In this document: positions 27,020 to 36,380 of the stretch, piece after piece
Layout: every line of letters starts with the position of its first letter
How positions within the stretch are numbered: position 1 is the stretch's first letter
Assembly (NCBI GenBank): GCA_044346745.1
Contig: JBIIYQ010000002.1
Span: 1-64,000 of the forward strand
DNA length: 64,000 bases
Direction of reading: 5' to 3'
Origin: UKL13-2 sp044346745
GTDB taxonomy: Bacteria; Pseudomonadota; Gammaproteobacteria; Burkholderiales; Usitatibacteraceae
The notes under the pieces: model-generated
Database searches by the model: none
Told to the model about the DNA's origin: nothing
The model's input: only the letters and a program-made list of their open reading frames with translations
Made by a program: the position numbers and the translations under genes

Positions 27020-28026
27020 CCACGCGCGAAGAGTTTTATACTCGAATCGAAAAGGATGCGATGGCACCGCTGTGGACGCGGCTTAAGTCTCTGGTGCCCC
27101 CGGCGCCAACACCCGTCGGCATACCGTACCTATGGCGATACAAGGAGATCCGCCCGCACGTCCTCGAATCTGCGTCGCTGATTTCAGCCATGGAAGCAGA
27201 GCGTCGCGTCTTGATTCTGGAGAACCCCGCCCTGCGCGGGCAATCTCAAGTGTCGAATACGCTTTATGCTGGCGTTCAAATTCTCATGCCCGGCGAAATC
27301 GCGCCCGCACATCGACACACGCAATCAGCGCTTCGATTTATTCTTGAAGGCGCGGGTGCCTACACTGCAGTCGACGGCGAGAAGACGCTAATGCATCGCG
27401 GGGACTTCGTCATAACGCCCTCTTGGACATGGCATCACCACGGCAACGATAGCAGCGAGCCGACAATCTGGCTGGATGGACTCGACATTCCGATGATCGC
27501 GTTCTTCAACAGCACCTTTCGCGAAGACCACGAAAGTGCAGAAGCCGAAGTCAATCGACCTACTGGCGACTCACCTGCCCGCTATGGTCAAGGTTTGCTT
27601 CCAGTCGGGCACGTTTCGAAGTCGCTGAATTCGCCGGTATTTAACTACCCCTATGCGCGGACGCGCGAGGCGCTCTCCACCATCGCCGCAAATAGTGCCG
27701 CCGACCCAGTCCACGGACACTTGATGCGATATGTAAACCCGATCGATGGCGGCTGGGCAATGCCGACGATTGCGCCTACGGTCCGCCTGCTACCGAAGGG
27801 ACTTACCACGGCCCCTTATCGATCAACGGATGCGAAGATTTTCGTCGTGGTTGAAGGTGGGGGTTCGCTGCACTTGGGCGAGCAGCGCATCGAGTTTGCA
27901 GAGTCTGACATCTTCGTTGTGCCTGGTTGGATTTCGCACTATTTCTCAGCCGATGCGGAGACCGTGCTGTTCGCGTTTTCTGATCGCGTGGCCCAAGAGA
28001 AGTTAGGCATTTTCCGTGAGCGATAG
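27016..28026 (+). CDS. Gentisate 1,2-dioxygenase (NagI-like)
   Basis: A 336-residue bicupin that opens the ring of gentisate with Fe(II) and O2, giving maleylpyruvate. The N-terminal cupin carries the iron-binding pattern AHRHTQSALRFILEG (about 96-110) and PSWTWHHHGN (about 136-145). A second cupin follows (about 240-325; VVEGGGSLHLGEQ, VVPGWISHYF). It starts with GTG and overlaps the isomerase stop. A 38-nt gap separates it from the first aldehyde dehydrogenase. Length and motifs fit gentisate dioxygenase rather than 1-hydroxy-2-naphthoate dioxygenase, though the latter is related. Confidence 0.93.
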   Translation: MTTREEFYTRIEKDAMAPLWTRLKSLVPPAPTPVGIPYLWRYKEIRPHVLESASLISAMEAERRVLILENPALRGQSQVSNTLYAGVQILMPGEIAPAHRHTQSALRFILEGAGAYTAVDGEKTLMHRGDFVITPSWTWHHHGNDSSEPTIWLDGLDIPMIAFFNSTFREDHESAEAEVNRPTGDSPARYGQGLLPVGHVSKSLNSPVFNYPYARTREALSTIAANSAADPVHGHLMRYVNPIDGGWAMPTIAPTVRLLPKGLTTAPYRSTDAKIFVVVEGGGSLHLGEQRIEFAESDIFVVPGWISHYFSADAETVLFAFSDRVAQEKLGIFRER

Positions 28027-28064
28027 AGCGTGCGCTGCACACTCCCAATCCTGACCGCATCGTC

Positions 28065-29516
28065 ATGACACAGAGCGTGGAACTGAGACACTTAATCGAC
28101 GGCGAGTGGCAGCATGGTGAGGCGGACGCCTTCGGATGCCTCAATCCCGCCACTGGCGACTTCGAAGCGAGACAGCGGGCGGCGTCGGTCGATCAAGCAA
28201 GAGCAGCCGTTGGCGCCGCGCGACTCGCGTTTGAGACGCTTAAGTGGCGTCAACAGCCAAGGGTCCGGGCTGAAGTACTACACGCATGCGGCAGTCACTT
28301 GAGTGCACACAGACTCCAAGTCGAATCGCTCCTCGTCCAGTTCAACGGCAAGCTGCGCTCGGAGGCCGCCAACGAAGTCAGTGCCGCGATCAGCGCCTTT
28401 AACTACTATGCCGGCCTGACGAGAAATTTGTGGGGTCGCGTCGCGGAGATTGACTCGGGCTGCTGGTCAATGCTCCCTCGTGAAGCACTGGGCGTTGCTG
28501 CCGTGATCGTTCCCTGGAATGCACCCGTTTCTCTCCTCGTGCGCTCCTTGGCGCCCGCGCTCGCGGCCGGTTGCACTTCTGTCGTAAAGCACGCGGCACA
28601 AACATCGCCCGCGACGTCCTTTGTGCTATCCCTAATTGCGGAATCAGGACTCCCCCGCGGCGTCCTCAACAGCATTGTCGAAACCGGTGCCGACTGTTCA
28701 CGGTATCTCTGCGAAAGCGCGGACGTCGACGTGATCAGCTTTACGGGATCTTCCAAGGTGGGCAAAGACATCGCAGTTGCTGCCGCGCAATCCTGTACAC
28801 GGCTTTCGCTTGAACTTGGCGGCAAGGGACCGGCAATCGTGTTTGCTGATGCACCGCTAGATCTCGCCATTCCCACTATCGGGAGACACTCCACCGTGAT
28901 GGCGGGACAGATGTGTACTGCCATCACTCGAGTGCTGGTTGAGCGGCAGGCCTATCGGGCCGTCGCGAGCAAACTTGTAGAGCATTTACGGCAAGTTCGC
29001 GTGGGCTCTGGTGATGATCCTTCCTCCACGATGGGGTCAGTTATCGACCATCGTAATCGAGATCGAATTCTCTCGATTGCCGCACGCGCATCAGATGCGA
29101 ACGAAGTCTTGCTGGCGTGCACCGCTCCTGCCGGACCATTAAGCCGGGGGGCGTTTATTACCCCGGGTGTGGTTGCGGTAGACGATCCGAATTCGCAATT
29201 GGTGCAAGAAGAGGTATTTGGCCCACTGATTACGGTAGAGCCATTCGACGATGAAGCTCACAGCGTAGCGCTGGCGAACGCGACTCGTTACGGCTTGTCG
29301 GCAAGCGTGTGGTCAAGCGACCTAGCGCGCGCGAAGCGGGTCGCTGCAAGGGTTCGGGCCGGCACAGTGTGGATCAATAGTCACAACCGACATGCCGCAG
29401 AGACCGAAACCGGCGGATATCGCGAAAGCGGCCGGGGAAGGTTGTATGGAGTCGAGGGTCTCAATGACTTTCTGCAGACCAAACACATTTACTTCGAAAC
29501 GCCTGACCGCGTCTAA
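28065..29516 (+). CDS. NAD(P)-dependent aldehyde dehydrogenase 1
   Basis: A 483-residue ALDH-superfamily enzyme that oxidises an aldehyde to an acid. Catalytic residues are present: N152 in PWNAP, E250 in LSLELGGKG and C284 in GQMCTAI. It resembles the second ALDH two genes downstream over its full length (shared YYAGL-RNLWGRVAE, NSHNRHAAETETGGYRESG versus NAHNKLFAEAETGGYRESG), so the pair arose by duplication. The position between gentisate dioxygenase and the SDR suggests side-chain oxidation feeding the ring-cleavage genes. Confidence 0.9.
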   Translation: MTQSVELRHLIDGEWQHGEADAFGCLNPATGDFEARQRAASVDQARAAVGAARLAFETLKWRQQPRVRAEVLHACGSHLSAHRLQVESLLVQFNGKLRSEAANEVSAAISAFNYYAGLTRNLWGRVAEIDSGCWSMLPREALGVAAVIVPWNAPVSLLVRSLAPALAAGCTSVVKHAAQTSPATSFVLSLIAESGLPRGVLNSIVETGADCSRYLCESADVDVISFTGSSKVGKDIAVAAAQSCTRLSLELGGKGPAIVFADAPLDLAIPTIGRHSTVMAGQMCTAITRVLVERQAYRAVASKLVEHLRQVRVGSGDDPSSTMGSVIDHRNRDRILSIAARASDANEVLLACTAPAGPLSRGAFITPGVVAVDDPNSQLVQEEVFGPLITVEPFDDEAHSVALANATRYGLSASVWSSDLARAKRVAARVRAGTVWINSHNRHAAETETGGYRESGRGRLYGVEGLNDFLQTKHIYFETPDRV

Positions 29517-29562
29517 CTAAGGCGGGGCGCAAGGTAAATCGCCAACTGAGGAGGACGAGTAT

Positions 29563-30321
29563 ATGAAGCGGCATCAAGGAAAGACGGTTGCGATTACCGG
29601 CGCAGCGGCGGGTATTGGAAGGGTGCTGGCGACACGCTTCGCTGAAGAAGGTGCCAACGTCGTCATCGTTGATCTTCGCGGTGCTGACGAGGCTGCTGCC
29701 GATTTCGTACGAGATGGCTACTCGGCTATTGGCGTACTCGCGGACGTTGCGAACGAAGCGGACACGATTCGTTGGGCCGAGACGGCGAGAGAACAATTTG
29801 GCGCGGTAGATATCCTCGTGAATAACGCGGCGCTCTTTTCCACACTTAAGAACCGACCGTTTGACGAAATACCGGCTGACGAGTGGCGTCGTGTGATGGA
29901 AGTGAACACGTTAGGGCCCTTTCTGTGCCTAAAGGCCGTGGTGGGTGACATGAAGAAACGACAGTGGGGCCGCGTCGTGAACGTTGCTTCGACGGCCGCG
30001 ATCAAGGGGGTGCCAAATTTTGCCCACTACGTCGCGAGCAAGGGGGCACTGATTGCATTTACGCGCGCTATTGCGAGAGAACTCGGAAGTTGGAATGTCA
30101 CCTCCAACGCGATCGCACCGGGGCTCACACTCTCCGACCAAGTATTAAAAAACGAGGCCCACGTCACCTCCCTGCAAGAGATTTCACGCAAGGCGAGGTC
30201 TATCCAACGAGATGCCTATCCCGCCGATCTCGCGGGTGCCGCGAGCTTTCTTGCAAGCGATGATGCCGCCTTCATCTCGGGTCAAACGCTCTGCGTCGAT
30301 GGCGGTGCGATTTTCCTTTAG
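29563..30321 (+). CDS. Short-chain dehydrogenase/reductase
   Basis: A 252-residue classical SDR. It has the cofactor motif TGAAAGIG (12-19), NNAA (about 87-90) and the catalytic S143, Y156 and K160 (YVASK), and ends with DGGAIFL. The acidic residue after the second strand (D37 in IVDLRG) suggests NAD. It probably oxidises an alcohol to an aldehyde for the flanking aldehyde dehydrogenases. The ribosome site GAGGAGG is strong. Intact, unlike the decayed SDR at 9.6 kb. Confidence 0.9.
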   Translation: MKRHQGKTVAITGAAAGIGRVLATRFAEEGANVVIVDLRGADEAAADFVRDGYSAIGVLADVANEADTIRWAETAREQFGAVDILVNNAALFSTLKNRPFDEIPADEWRRVMEVNTLGPFLCLKAVVGDMKKRQWGRVVNVASTAAIKGVPNFAHYVASKGALIAFTRAIARELGSWNVTSNAIAPGLTLSDQVLKNEAHVTSLQEISRKARSIQRDAYPADLAGAASFLASDDAAFISGQTLCVDGGAIFL

Positions 30322-30341
30322 AAAGGTTGGGAGAGAACAGC

Positions 30342-31772
30342 ATGAAGGCTTGCAATTTGATCGATGGTCATTGGGACCAGTCAGCACCCGCCGGTGGCGT
30401 TTGTGTCGATCCGGCGACTGGAGAGCCGGTCGCCGAGTTTGTGGATGCGACCGAAGCAACGGGTCGACACGCCGTGCAGGCAGCGCGGGCGGCGTTCGAG
30501 AGGACTGGCTGGGCGAATAAGCCACGGCTGCGCGCGGAAGTTCTGCTCGCCTTTGCAAACAACTTAGAACGAAGGGCGCCAGAGATCGCGTCTTGGATTG
30601 TCCTCACCAGCGGCAAGTTGGCTCCTGGTGCGATGCACGAACTAGCAGCAAGCGTGTCTGAACTTCGCTACTACGCGGGGCTCGCGCGAAATTTATGGGG
30701 GCGGGTCGCAGAACTCGACCAAGACTGCTACTCAATGATCGTTCGTGAGCCCATCGGGGTCGTCGCGATCATGGTTCCTTGGAATGCGCCGGCGACGTTG
30801 CTGATCCGCTCCCTCGGTCCCGTGCTTGCTGCGGGCTGCACAACGGTTATCAAATCCGCGCATCAGACGAGCGTCGTCAACCAGATGGTCTTGGAGTGTT
30901 TGACTGGCGTGAGTCAGTTGCCGAATGGAGTGGTCAACTCGTTGACAGAGTCAGGCGCGGCAGTGGGAAAGGCCTGGTGTACCGATCCCGATATCGATGC
31001 AATTAGTTTTACCGGCTCTTCGGCGACCGGAAAGCGCATTGCCGAAGCGACGGCTGGTACTCTAAAGCGACTCTCACTCGAGCTAGGCGGAAAGGCGCCC
31101 GCGATCATCCTCGAAGATTGCGACCTAGCGACCGCCATACCGCAGATCGCTGCCGGCGCGATGGCGTTGTCGGGTCAAATGTGTACAGCCATTTCACGCG
31201 TCTTGATACACGAATCAAGATTCGATGAAGCATGCAAGTTGCTCGCTGCGCAGCTCGCCAACCTGCGCATCGGCCCAGGCGCAGATCCAACGAGCCAGCT
31301 CGGGCCGTTAATCGATATCGCCAATCGAGATCGTGTCATGTCCCTGATCCACGCGGGTGACAAAGTTGGACGATTCCATCTCCGCGGCGACGTCCCAGCG
31401 CACCTTCCGCACAAGGGTGCCTTTTTATCGCCGTCGCTTCTCGAGGTGTCGGATACCTCGAGCCCCTACGTTCAGGACGAGCTATTCGGCCCCTTCGTCA
31501 TCGCCGAAGTCTTTAGGTCTGACGAAGAGGCAATTGAACGCGGCAATGCGACCCGCTACGGGCTCGCCGCCAGCGTCTGGACTGCCAATCAGCGTCGGGC
31601 CCACCACGTGGCGAGACGCTTGAAATCCGGTACCGTTTGGATCAATGCACACAACAAGCTATTTGCCGAAGCGGAGACCGGCGGCTACCGGGAGAGTGGA
31701 TACGGACGGCTCCACGGTGTTGAGGGTCTAAACGACTTCATGGAGTCCAAACACGTCTATTTCGAGGCCTGA
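30342..31772 (+). CDS. NAD(P)-dependent aldehyde dehydrogenase 2
   Basis: A 476-residue paralogue of ALDH 1 with all catalytic residues: N148 in PWNAP, E247 in LSLELGGKA and C281 in GQMCTAI. An upstream in-frame TTG (30327) is possible, but the ATG at 30342 follows GGGAGAG. It lies 20 nt after the SDR gene and 3 nt before the sulfatase-like gene, clearly one operon. Keeping two diverged ALDH copies suggests two different aldehydes, or two oxidation steps on a two-ended side chain. Confidence 0.9.
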   Translation: MKACNLIDGHWDQSAPAGGVCVDPATGEPVAEFVDATEATGRHAVQAARAAFERTGWANKPRLRAEVLLAFANNLERRAPEIASWIVLTSGKLAPGAMHELAASVSELRYYAGLARNLWGRVAELDQDCYSMIVREPIGVVAIMVPWNAPATLLIRSLGPVLAAGCTTVIKSAHQTSVVNQMVLECLTGVSQLPNGVVNSLTESGAAVGKAWCTDPDIDAISFTGSSATGKRIAEATAGTLKRLSLELGGKAPAIILEDCDLATAIPQIAAGAMALSGQMCTAISRVLIHESRFDEACKLLAAQLANLRIGPGADPTSQLGPLIDIANRDRVMSLIHAGDKVGRFHLRGDVPAHLPHKGAFLSPSLLEVSDTSSPYVQDELFGPFVIAEVFRSDEEAIERGNATRYGLAASVWTANQRRAHHVARRLKSGTVWINAHNKLFAEAETGGYRESGYGRLHGVEGLNDFMESKHVYFEA

Positions 31773-31775
31773 CGA

Positions 31776-33338
31776 GTGTCCCCGCTACGGAACGTCCTGT
31801 TCATCATGCTGGATCAGCTCCGTTGGGATCATCTCGCCTGCAACGGGCACCCGTCCATTCAGACACCCCATATTGACGCGTTGGCTCGTAGCGGGGCTTC
31901 GTTTGACGCTGCCTTTGTGCAAGCCGGTGTATGCGGTCCCTCGCGCATGTCCTTTTATACCGGTCGTTACGTTTCAAGCCACGGGGTGACTTGGAATCGC
32001 GTACCGCTCGGCGTGGATCAACTTACGATGGGCGATTACCTGCGCCCATTGGGACGAGAGATCGCCTTGGTCGGAAAGTCCCACGTCATCGCCGACCTTG
32101 ATGGGCTTGCCAGACTGGGGATCGCTGCGGGCGATCCGATACATCGCCGCGTCAGCCAAGGCGGTTTTGACGTTATCGATCGTATTGACGGTCATGGGGC
32201 GCCCGATGGGGACAGCGGATACACCGCCTATCTTCTCGATCACGGCTATGCGAGCGCGGATCCTTGGGCAGACTACGTCGTTTCAGGCACGGATGTTCAC
32301 GGACAGACTCAGAGTGGGTGGTTTCTGCGAAACGTGCGGCTAGCCGCACGGGTGGCTGAGGAGCACTCAGAAACCGCGTACGTGACGGACACAGCAATCA
32401 ACTACATCACCTCGCAAGGCGATAAGCCGTGGGCTTTGCATCTGTCGTATGTCAAGCCACACTGGCCTTATATTGCGCCGGCCCCGTTTCACCGCATGTA
32501 TGACGAACAGGCTTGCTTGCCGATCGCCAAGGCTCCTTCAGAGTTGGACGATCCACATCCGGTCTACGCGGCCTATCTCGCGCAAGAAGAGTCGCAGAGC
32601 TTTGCGCAAGACCATATCGCGCGACACGTGCGCCCGGCTTACATGGGACTCATTTCGCAAGTCGATATGCATATTGGTCGTGTCATCGAAACACTGAAGC
32701 GCCTCAACATGCTTGATGAGACGTTGATCGTACTGACGTCAGATCATGGGGACTACGGCGGCGACCATTGGTTAGGCGAGAAGGACCTCTTTCATGACCC
32801 GGTCACACGCATTCCCCTGATTGTCTGCGACCCACGCGAGCCCGCCAACGGGAGCAGAGGCACCCGGATCGATAGCTTCGTAGAGGCGATTGACGTGTTG
32901 CCCACCCTTCTCGATGCCATTGGTAGCGACTACGCTGGCTCGCCGCTAGAAGGGCAGTCTTTGCTTCCTCTCTTACATGGGCAAGCCAGAGAGCATAAAG
33001 AGTTTGTCGTCGCTGAAATCGATTACAGCTTTCGACGGGTTCGTCGAACCCTAGGTAAAGCGCCAAACGAGTGCCGCGGCACGATGCTCCGAGATGGGCG
33101 GTGGAAATACGTCCACTGGCAAGGCTTCCGACCGCAGTTGTTCGATCTTCAAGAGGATCCGTGTGAATACGTTGATCTCGGCACCTCAGCCAACCATCAG
33201 GCGATTCGACAAGTCTTCAGTGAAAGATTGCTGTCGTGGCAGAGCGCGCGGCGTACAAGAAAAACGCTCTCCGACACCGCTGTTGACCAACGTACAGACC
33301 GCGCAAAAGAGTTGGGGATCTACTACGGCACATGGTGA
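31776..33338 (+). CDS. Sulfatase / phosphonate monoester hydrolase-like enzyme, cytoplasmic
   Basis: A 520-residue alkaline-phosphatase-superfamily hydrolase. The formylglycine site is C53 in VCGPSRMSFYTGR, fitting C-x-P-S-R. Metal ligands include D13 in FIMLDQLRWD and LTSDHGDYGGDH with the GEKDLF lysine. The DQ-x-R start and CGP rather than C-T/S-P resemble the phosphonate monoester hydrolase branch, whose members also cleave aryl sulfates. There is no signal peptide, so it should act inside the cell. It starts with GTG 3 nt after ALDH 2. The natural ester may be a sulfate or a phosphodiester/phosphonate. The neighbouring aryl-sulfate sulfotransferase and SulP gene favour sulfate. Confidence 0.85.
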   Translation: MSPLRNVLFIMLDQLRWDHLACNGHPSIQTPHIDALARSGASFDAAFVQAGVCGPSRMSFYTGRYVSSHGVTWNRVPLGVDQLTMGDYLRPLGREIALVGKSHVIADLDGLARLGIAAGDPIHRRVSQGGFDVIDRIDGHGAPDGDSGYTAYLLDHGYASADPWADYVVSGTDVHGQTQSGWFLRNVRLAARVAEEHSETAYVTDTAINYITSQGDKPWALHLSYVKPHWPYIAPAPFHRMYDEQACLPIAKAPSELDDPHPVYAAYLAQEESQSFAQDHIARHVRPAYMGLISQVDMHIGRVIETLKRLNMLDETLIVLTSDHGDYGGDHWLGEKDLFHDPVTRIPLIVCDPREPANGSRGTRIDSFVEAIDVLPTLLDAIGSDYAGSPLEGQSLLPLLHGQAREHKEFVVAEIDYSFRRVRRTLGKAPNECRGTMLRDGRWKYVHWQGFRPQLFDLQEDPCEYVDLGTSANHQAIRQVFSERLLSWQSARRTRKTLSDTAVDQRTDRAKELGIYYGTW

Positions 33339-33345
33339 GCGCTTC

Positions 33346-34095
33346 TCAATGTCGTGATCGCTGCAATTCTTCGCTGATGTCCTTTGCTGTCGCAGCGACT
33401 TTTCTCGCTAGTTTTGGCATCTCGTTTCGCGGTAGCCGGGCCGAGGGCGCTCGCAATGCGACGCAACACACAACGTCACCGGTCGGGCCAAAAACCGGGG
33501 CTGCAATGGCTCGCACTCCTACCGCGATTTCCTCGTCGTCTATCGACCAACCTCGGCGCTTAATCTCGACCAAAAGTTTGGCAATTTCGGTTCGGTTGGT
33601 AACAGTGTTTTCCGTAACCGATAGCATTCGTGTTGCGTTAAGTTCTTCGACCAACGCCGGGGGTCCGAATGCTAAGAAAACCCGACCGCTAGCTGAGCAA
33701 TACATCGGAACTGAATCACCGACCTCTGCAGAAACCCGGACGGCTTGGCGACTCTCACATGGAAGTGCCACCACCACGACGTCTCCACGCCGCACCGAAA
33801 GCAGGATGGTTTCTCCTGTCTCGTCGCGTAAGCGTTCAAGATGGGGGCGCGCGAGTGAGGGCAAGTCCATGGACCCTAGATTGCCGTGGACGAGCGCGAT
33901 CAACCCTGGGCCCAGACGGTATCGACGAGTCTCGCCGTCCTGCACGAGCAGACCCCCTTCGGCAAGGGCGCGCAGGAGGCGATGGACAATCACCTTGTCC
34001 ATTTCGACCGCTCGTCCGAGTTCACTAGCGCCCCACTCTTCGTGTTCGGCCGAAAACATCTTGAGAAGACGGATTGCTTTAGCGACTGTTTTCAT
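33346..34095 (-). CDS. IclR-family transcriptional regulator
   Basis: A 249-residue IclR protein. An N-terminal winged helix-turn-helix (about 1-70; VAKAIRLLKMFSAEHEEWGA, ELGRAVEMDKVIVHRLLRAL) precedes the IclR effector domain (about 80-245; SASGRVFLAF, DDEEIAVGVRAIAAPV). IclR members often control aromatic catabolism and bind palindromes. It is the only transcription factor in the island, so it is the best candidate for the shared GCGTTGT-type motif. It converges on the sulfatase-like gene (7-nt gap) and diverges from the VOC gene. Confidence 0.92.
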   Translation of the reverse strand: MKTVAKAIRLLKMFSAEHEEWGASELGRAVEMDKVIVHRLLRALAEGGLLVQDGETRRYRLGPGLIALVHGNLGSMDLPSLARPHLERLRDETGETILLSVRRGDVVVVALPCESRQAVRVSAEVGDSVPMYCSASGRVFLAFGPPALVEELNATRMLSVTENTVTNRTEIAKLLVEIKRRGWSIDDEEIAVGVRAIAAPVFGPTGDVVCCVALRAPSARLPRNEMPKLARKVAATAKDISEELQRSRH

Positions 34096-34161
34096 GGACT
34101 CTGCGAGGCAATCGATAGGTACGACGTGCTGGTGGTGACGCTAAGTGGATGAGCAGTTGTC

Positions 34162-34182
34162 GCATTGTAAACAATAGAGCGA
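34162..34182. promoter_or_regulatory. Weak copy of the island operator motif between iclR and the VOC gene
   Basis: GCATTGTAAACAATAGAGCG shares the GC-A/G-TTGTAA half-site and 13 of 21 positions with the palindrome at 41422. A self-regulatory IclR site is expected in this place, but the match is modest. Confidence 0.3.
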
Positions 34183-34259
34183 AGTGAGCAACGCCGCGTT
34201 GATGCATTCTCACGTCAGATCCACAAACCTGCCCGCGCTGCTCAATCAAGGAGACCTCA

Positions 34260-34706
34260 ATGGCCAGCGAATCCCTTTCTGTTACGCCGAACCATGTCAG
34301 CTATACCGTGGCGAGTGTCCAACGAGCCATCAACGCCTTTACGCAGCTGCTCGGTGCAGAGCTGCTGAGTTGCAACGCCGCGGCAAATCTTCACGGCATC
34401 CGAGGGATGACTTCGCTCGATGTTGAATCGCTAGAAATCGCGTTCCTGCAATTGGGGTCACAACGGATCGAGTTGCTACAGTTCAACCCGACACTAGCGG
34501 TGGCGCCGGTAACGCCAAACACGCCAAGCTTTGCTCATTTGGCGATCTCTGTGACGGATTTCGATGCCTTCCTTGCTAAAGCCCGTCAGTTTGAGTTCGT
34601 TCCGATCGGTGATGCGATGCGCATGCTCGGCGGCCTTGACGTTGGCAAGCGAGCGATCTATTTGCGTAGCCCAGACGCGCTTGTTCTCGAAGTAATCGGC
34701 ATTTAG
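34260..34706 (+). CDS. VOC-superfamily (glyoxalase-like) protein
   Basis: A 148-residue protein with the paired beta-alpha-beta-beta-beta units of the vicinal-oxygen-chelate fold. The start NHVSYTVASVQRAINAF (about 11-27) and the second half FAHLAISVTDFDAFLAK (about 89-105) carry candidate metal His residues (H12, H91), and E145 near the C-terminus (LVLEVIGI) fits a third ligand. Such proteins include ring-cleavage enzymes, epimerases and lyases; this one cannot be placed further. AAGGAGA provides the ribosome site. It is followed at once by the SulP gene. Confidence 0.8.
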   Translation: MASESLSVTPNHVSYTVASVQRAINAFTQLLGAELLSCNAAANLHGIRGMTSLDVESLEIAFLQLGSQRIELLQFNPTLAVAPVTPNTPSFAHLAISVTDFDAFLAKARQFEFVPIGDAMRMLGGLDVGKRAIYLRSPDALVLEVIGI

Positions 34707-34724
34707 TTGAGTCGTTGCTGGGCC

Positions 34725-36377
34725 ATGAGACTATTTCCTTTTCTTCACTGGCCACGTCCCTCCGCCCAAGCGATTCGATCAGACATGATCGCCGCCATAA
34801 CGGTGGCAAGTGTTGTAGTTCCACAGTCGGTTGCCTACGCATCGCTCGCCGGAATGCCGCTCGTGACCGGCCTTTATGCTTGCCTGCTGCCCACACTGGT
34901 AGGCGCTCTGTGGGGTTCAGCGCCTCGACTAGCGACTGGCCCAGTCGCGCTGACGAGTATCCTAACGATGAGCAGTCTATCCGCTCTTGCCGTGCCAGGA
35001 TCCGAGAGTTGGCTGCAGTACGCGCTTTGGCTCGCGGTATTGTCGGGTCTGATCCAAGTTGCGCTGGGATGGTGCCGTGGAACTTGGCTGTTCAATTTGG
35101 TTTCGCTTCCCGTGCTCCACGGCTTTACGCAGGCCGCGACCCTGCTAATCATAGTTTCTCAGTTGCCGCACTTGCTCGGTTTGGCGGCAAAGGCACCTAG
35201 TGATGCTCTCTATCAGATAAGCTTAACCAGCACGCATCCGTCTTCCGCAGTGTTTGGTATTGCTGCGCTCGCCGTTCTACTCATCTGCAGGCACAGGCTT
35301 CCAAGATTCCCAGCGATTGCGCTAGCGGCTGCGCTGGGCGGCCTTGTGTCTTGGTACGTGGACTTTGAGTCGCTCGGTGGTGCAATTGTGGGCTCACTAC
35401 CAGGAGGGCTCCCTACACTCGCACCCCCAGTCGCAATCAGTAGACAAGAATTGCTAGCGTTGATGCCGGCAGCGGTGGCGATCGCATGCATTAGTTTCGT
35501 CGAGACCATGTCGAGCGCTAGGAGCGAGGCGGTCAACATGGACAAACCGTGGGACGCGGCACAGGAAGCGATCGGACAGGGTCTCGCAAAAATCGCATCT
35601 GGATTTTCGGGGGCGTTCCCCGTGAGTACATCCTTTTCTCGGTCAGCCCTCAATCGCTACGCGGGTGCGCGCTCGGCCTGGTCCACGCTATTTGCGGTTG
35701 CGCTGGTTGCCATATTTGTCGAGTTCTCGATCGGCGCAGTGCGGACCATTCCGATGGCGGTACTCGCAGCGATCATCGTCACGCCATTGCTATCGATGTT
35801 GACGCTAGTGGCGTGGCGTCGGTTCTGGATAGTGTCCAAAGTTGACTGCGTTATCGGGATCGTGACGCTACTGGTTACCTTCGCGCTTGCTCCAGCCATC
35901 CACTGGGGCGTTGCGTTCGGTGTCGTCCTGACGTTGCTTAAATTCATGTGGGGCAATTTGCACCCCCGCATTATCGAGATCGGCCGACACGCAGATGGTA
36001 GCTTGCGCGATAGAGAGCGATTCAATCTGCCGGTGCTTGTTGAGAATTGTCTATCGATTCGCGTCGATGCCGCTTTGGACTTTGTGAGTTCGGCACGCGT
36101 CGAAGCATTCATCATCGATCGGTGGCAACGCGCACCATCGACAAAGTGTATTTGTCTTTTCGCATCTGGGTTGAATTCTATCGACGCGACTGGGTACGAG
36201 ACGCTCGATGCGATTTGTCAACGCGCCAACAGTGCCGGAATCGAAATCGTACTGTGCGCACTCAAGGCGCAACCCGAAGATCTGCTGCGCTCGGCTGGAC
36301 TACTCGGTCGGCCGCACGTCCACAGCGCGCGTACTGAAAGCGAGGCGCTGTCCCTCGTGCATCATCTTTTGCAATAA
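34725..36377 (+). CDS. SulP-family anion permease with STAS domain
   Basis: A 550-residue transporter. About 10-14 membrane segments (residues about 20-410) contain the SulP signature VVPQSVAYASLAGMPLVTGL (about 30-49). A C-terminal STAS domain follows (about 435-545; GLNSIDATGYETLD). SulP proteins move sulfate, bicarbonate or dicarboxylates. In this context sulfate or fumarate-like acids are the obvious candidates. I chose the ATG at 34725 over the in-frame TTG at 34707 that abuts the VOC stop. It converges on the MFS gene with a 3-nt gap. Confidence 0.9.
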   Translation: MRLFPFLHWPRPSAQAIRSDMIAAITVASVVVPQSVAYASLAGMPLVTGLYACLLPTLVGALWGSAPRLATGPVALTSILTMSSLSALAVPGSESWLQYALWLAVLSGLIQVALGWCRGTWLFNLVSLPVLHGFTQAATLLIIVSQLPHLLGLAAKAPSDALYQISLTSTHPSSAVFGIAALAVLLICRHRLPRFPAIALAAALGGLVSWYVDFESLGGAIVGSLPGGLPTLAPPVAISRQELLALMPAAVAIACISFVETMSSARSEAVNMDKPWDAAQEAIGQGLAKIASGFSGAFPVSTSFSRSALNRYAGARSAWSTLFAVALVAIFVEFSIGAVRTIPMAVLAAIIVTPLLSMLTLVAWRRFWIVSKVDCVIGIVTLLVTFALAPAIHWGVAFGVVLTLLKFMWGNLHPRIIEIGRHADGSLRDRERFNLPVLVENCLSIRVDAALDFVSSARVEAFIIDRWQRAPSTKCICLFASGLNSIDATGYETLDAICQRANSAGIEIVLCALKAQPEDLLRSAGLLGRPHVHSARTESEALSLVHHLLQ

Positions 36378-36380
36378 AGA

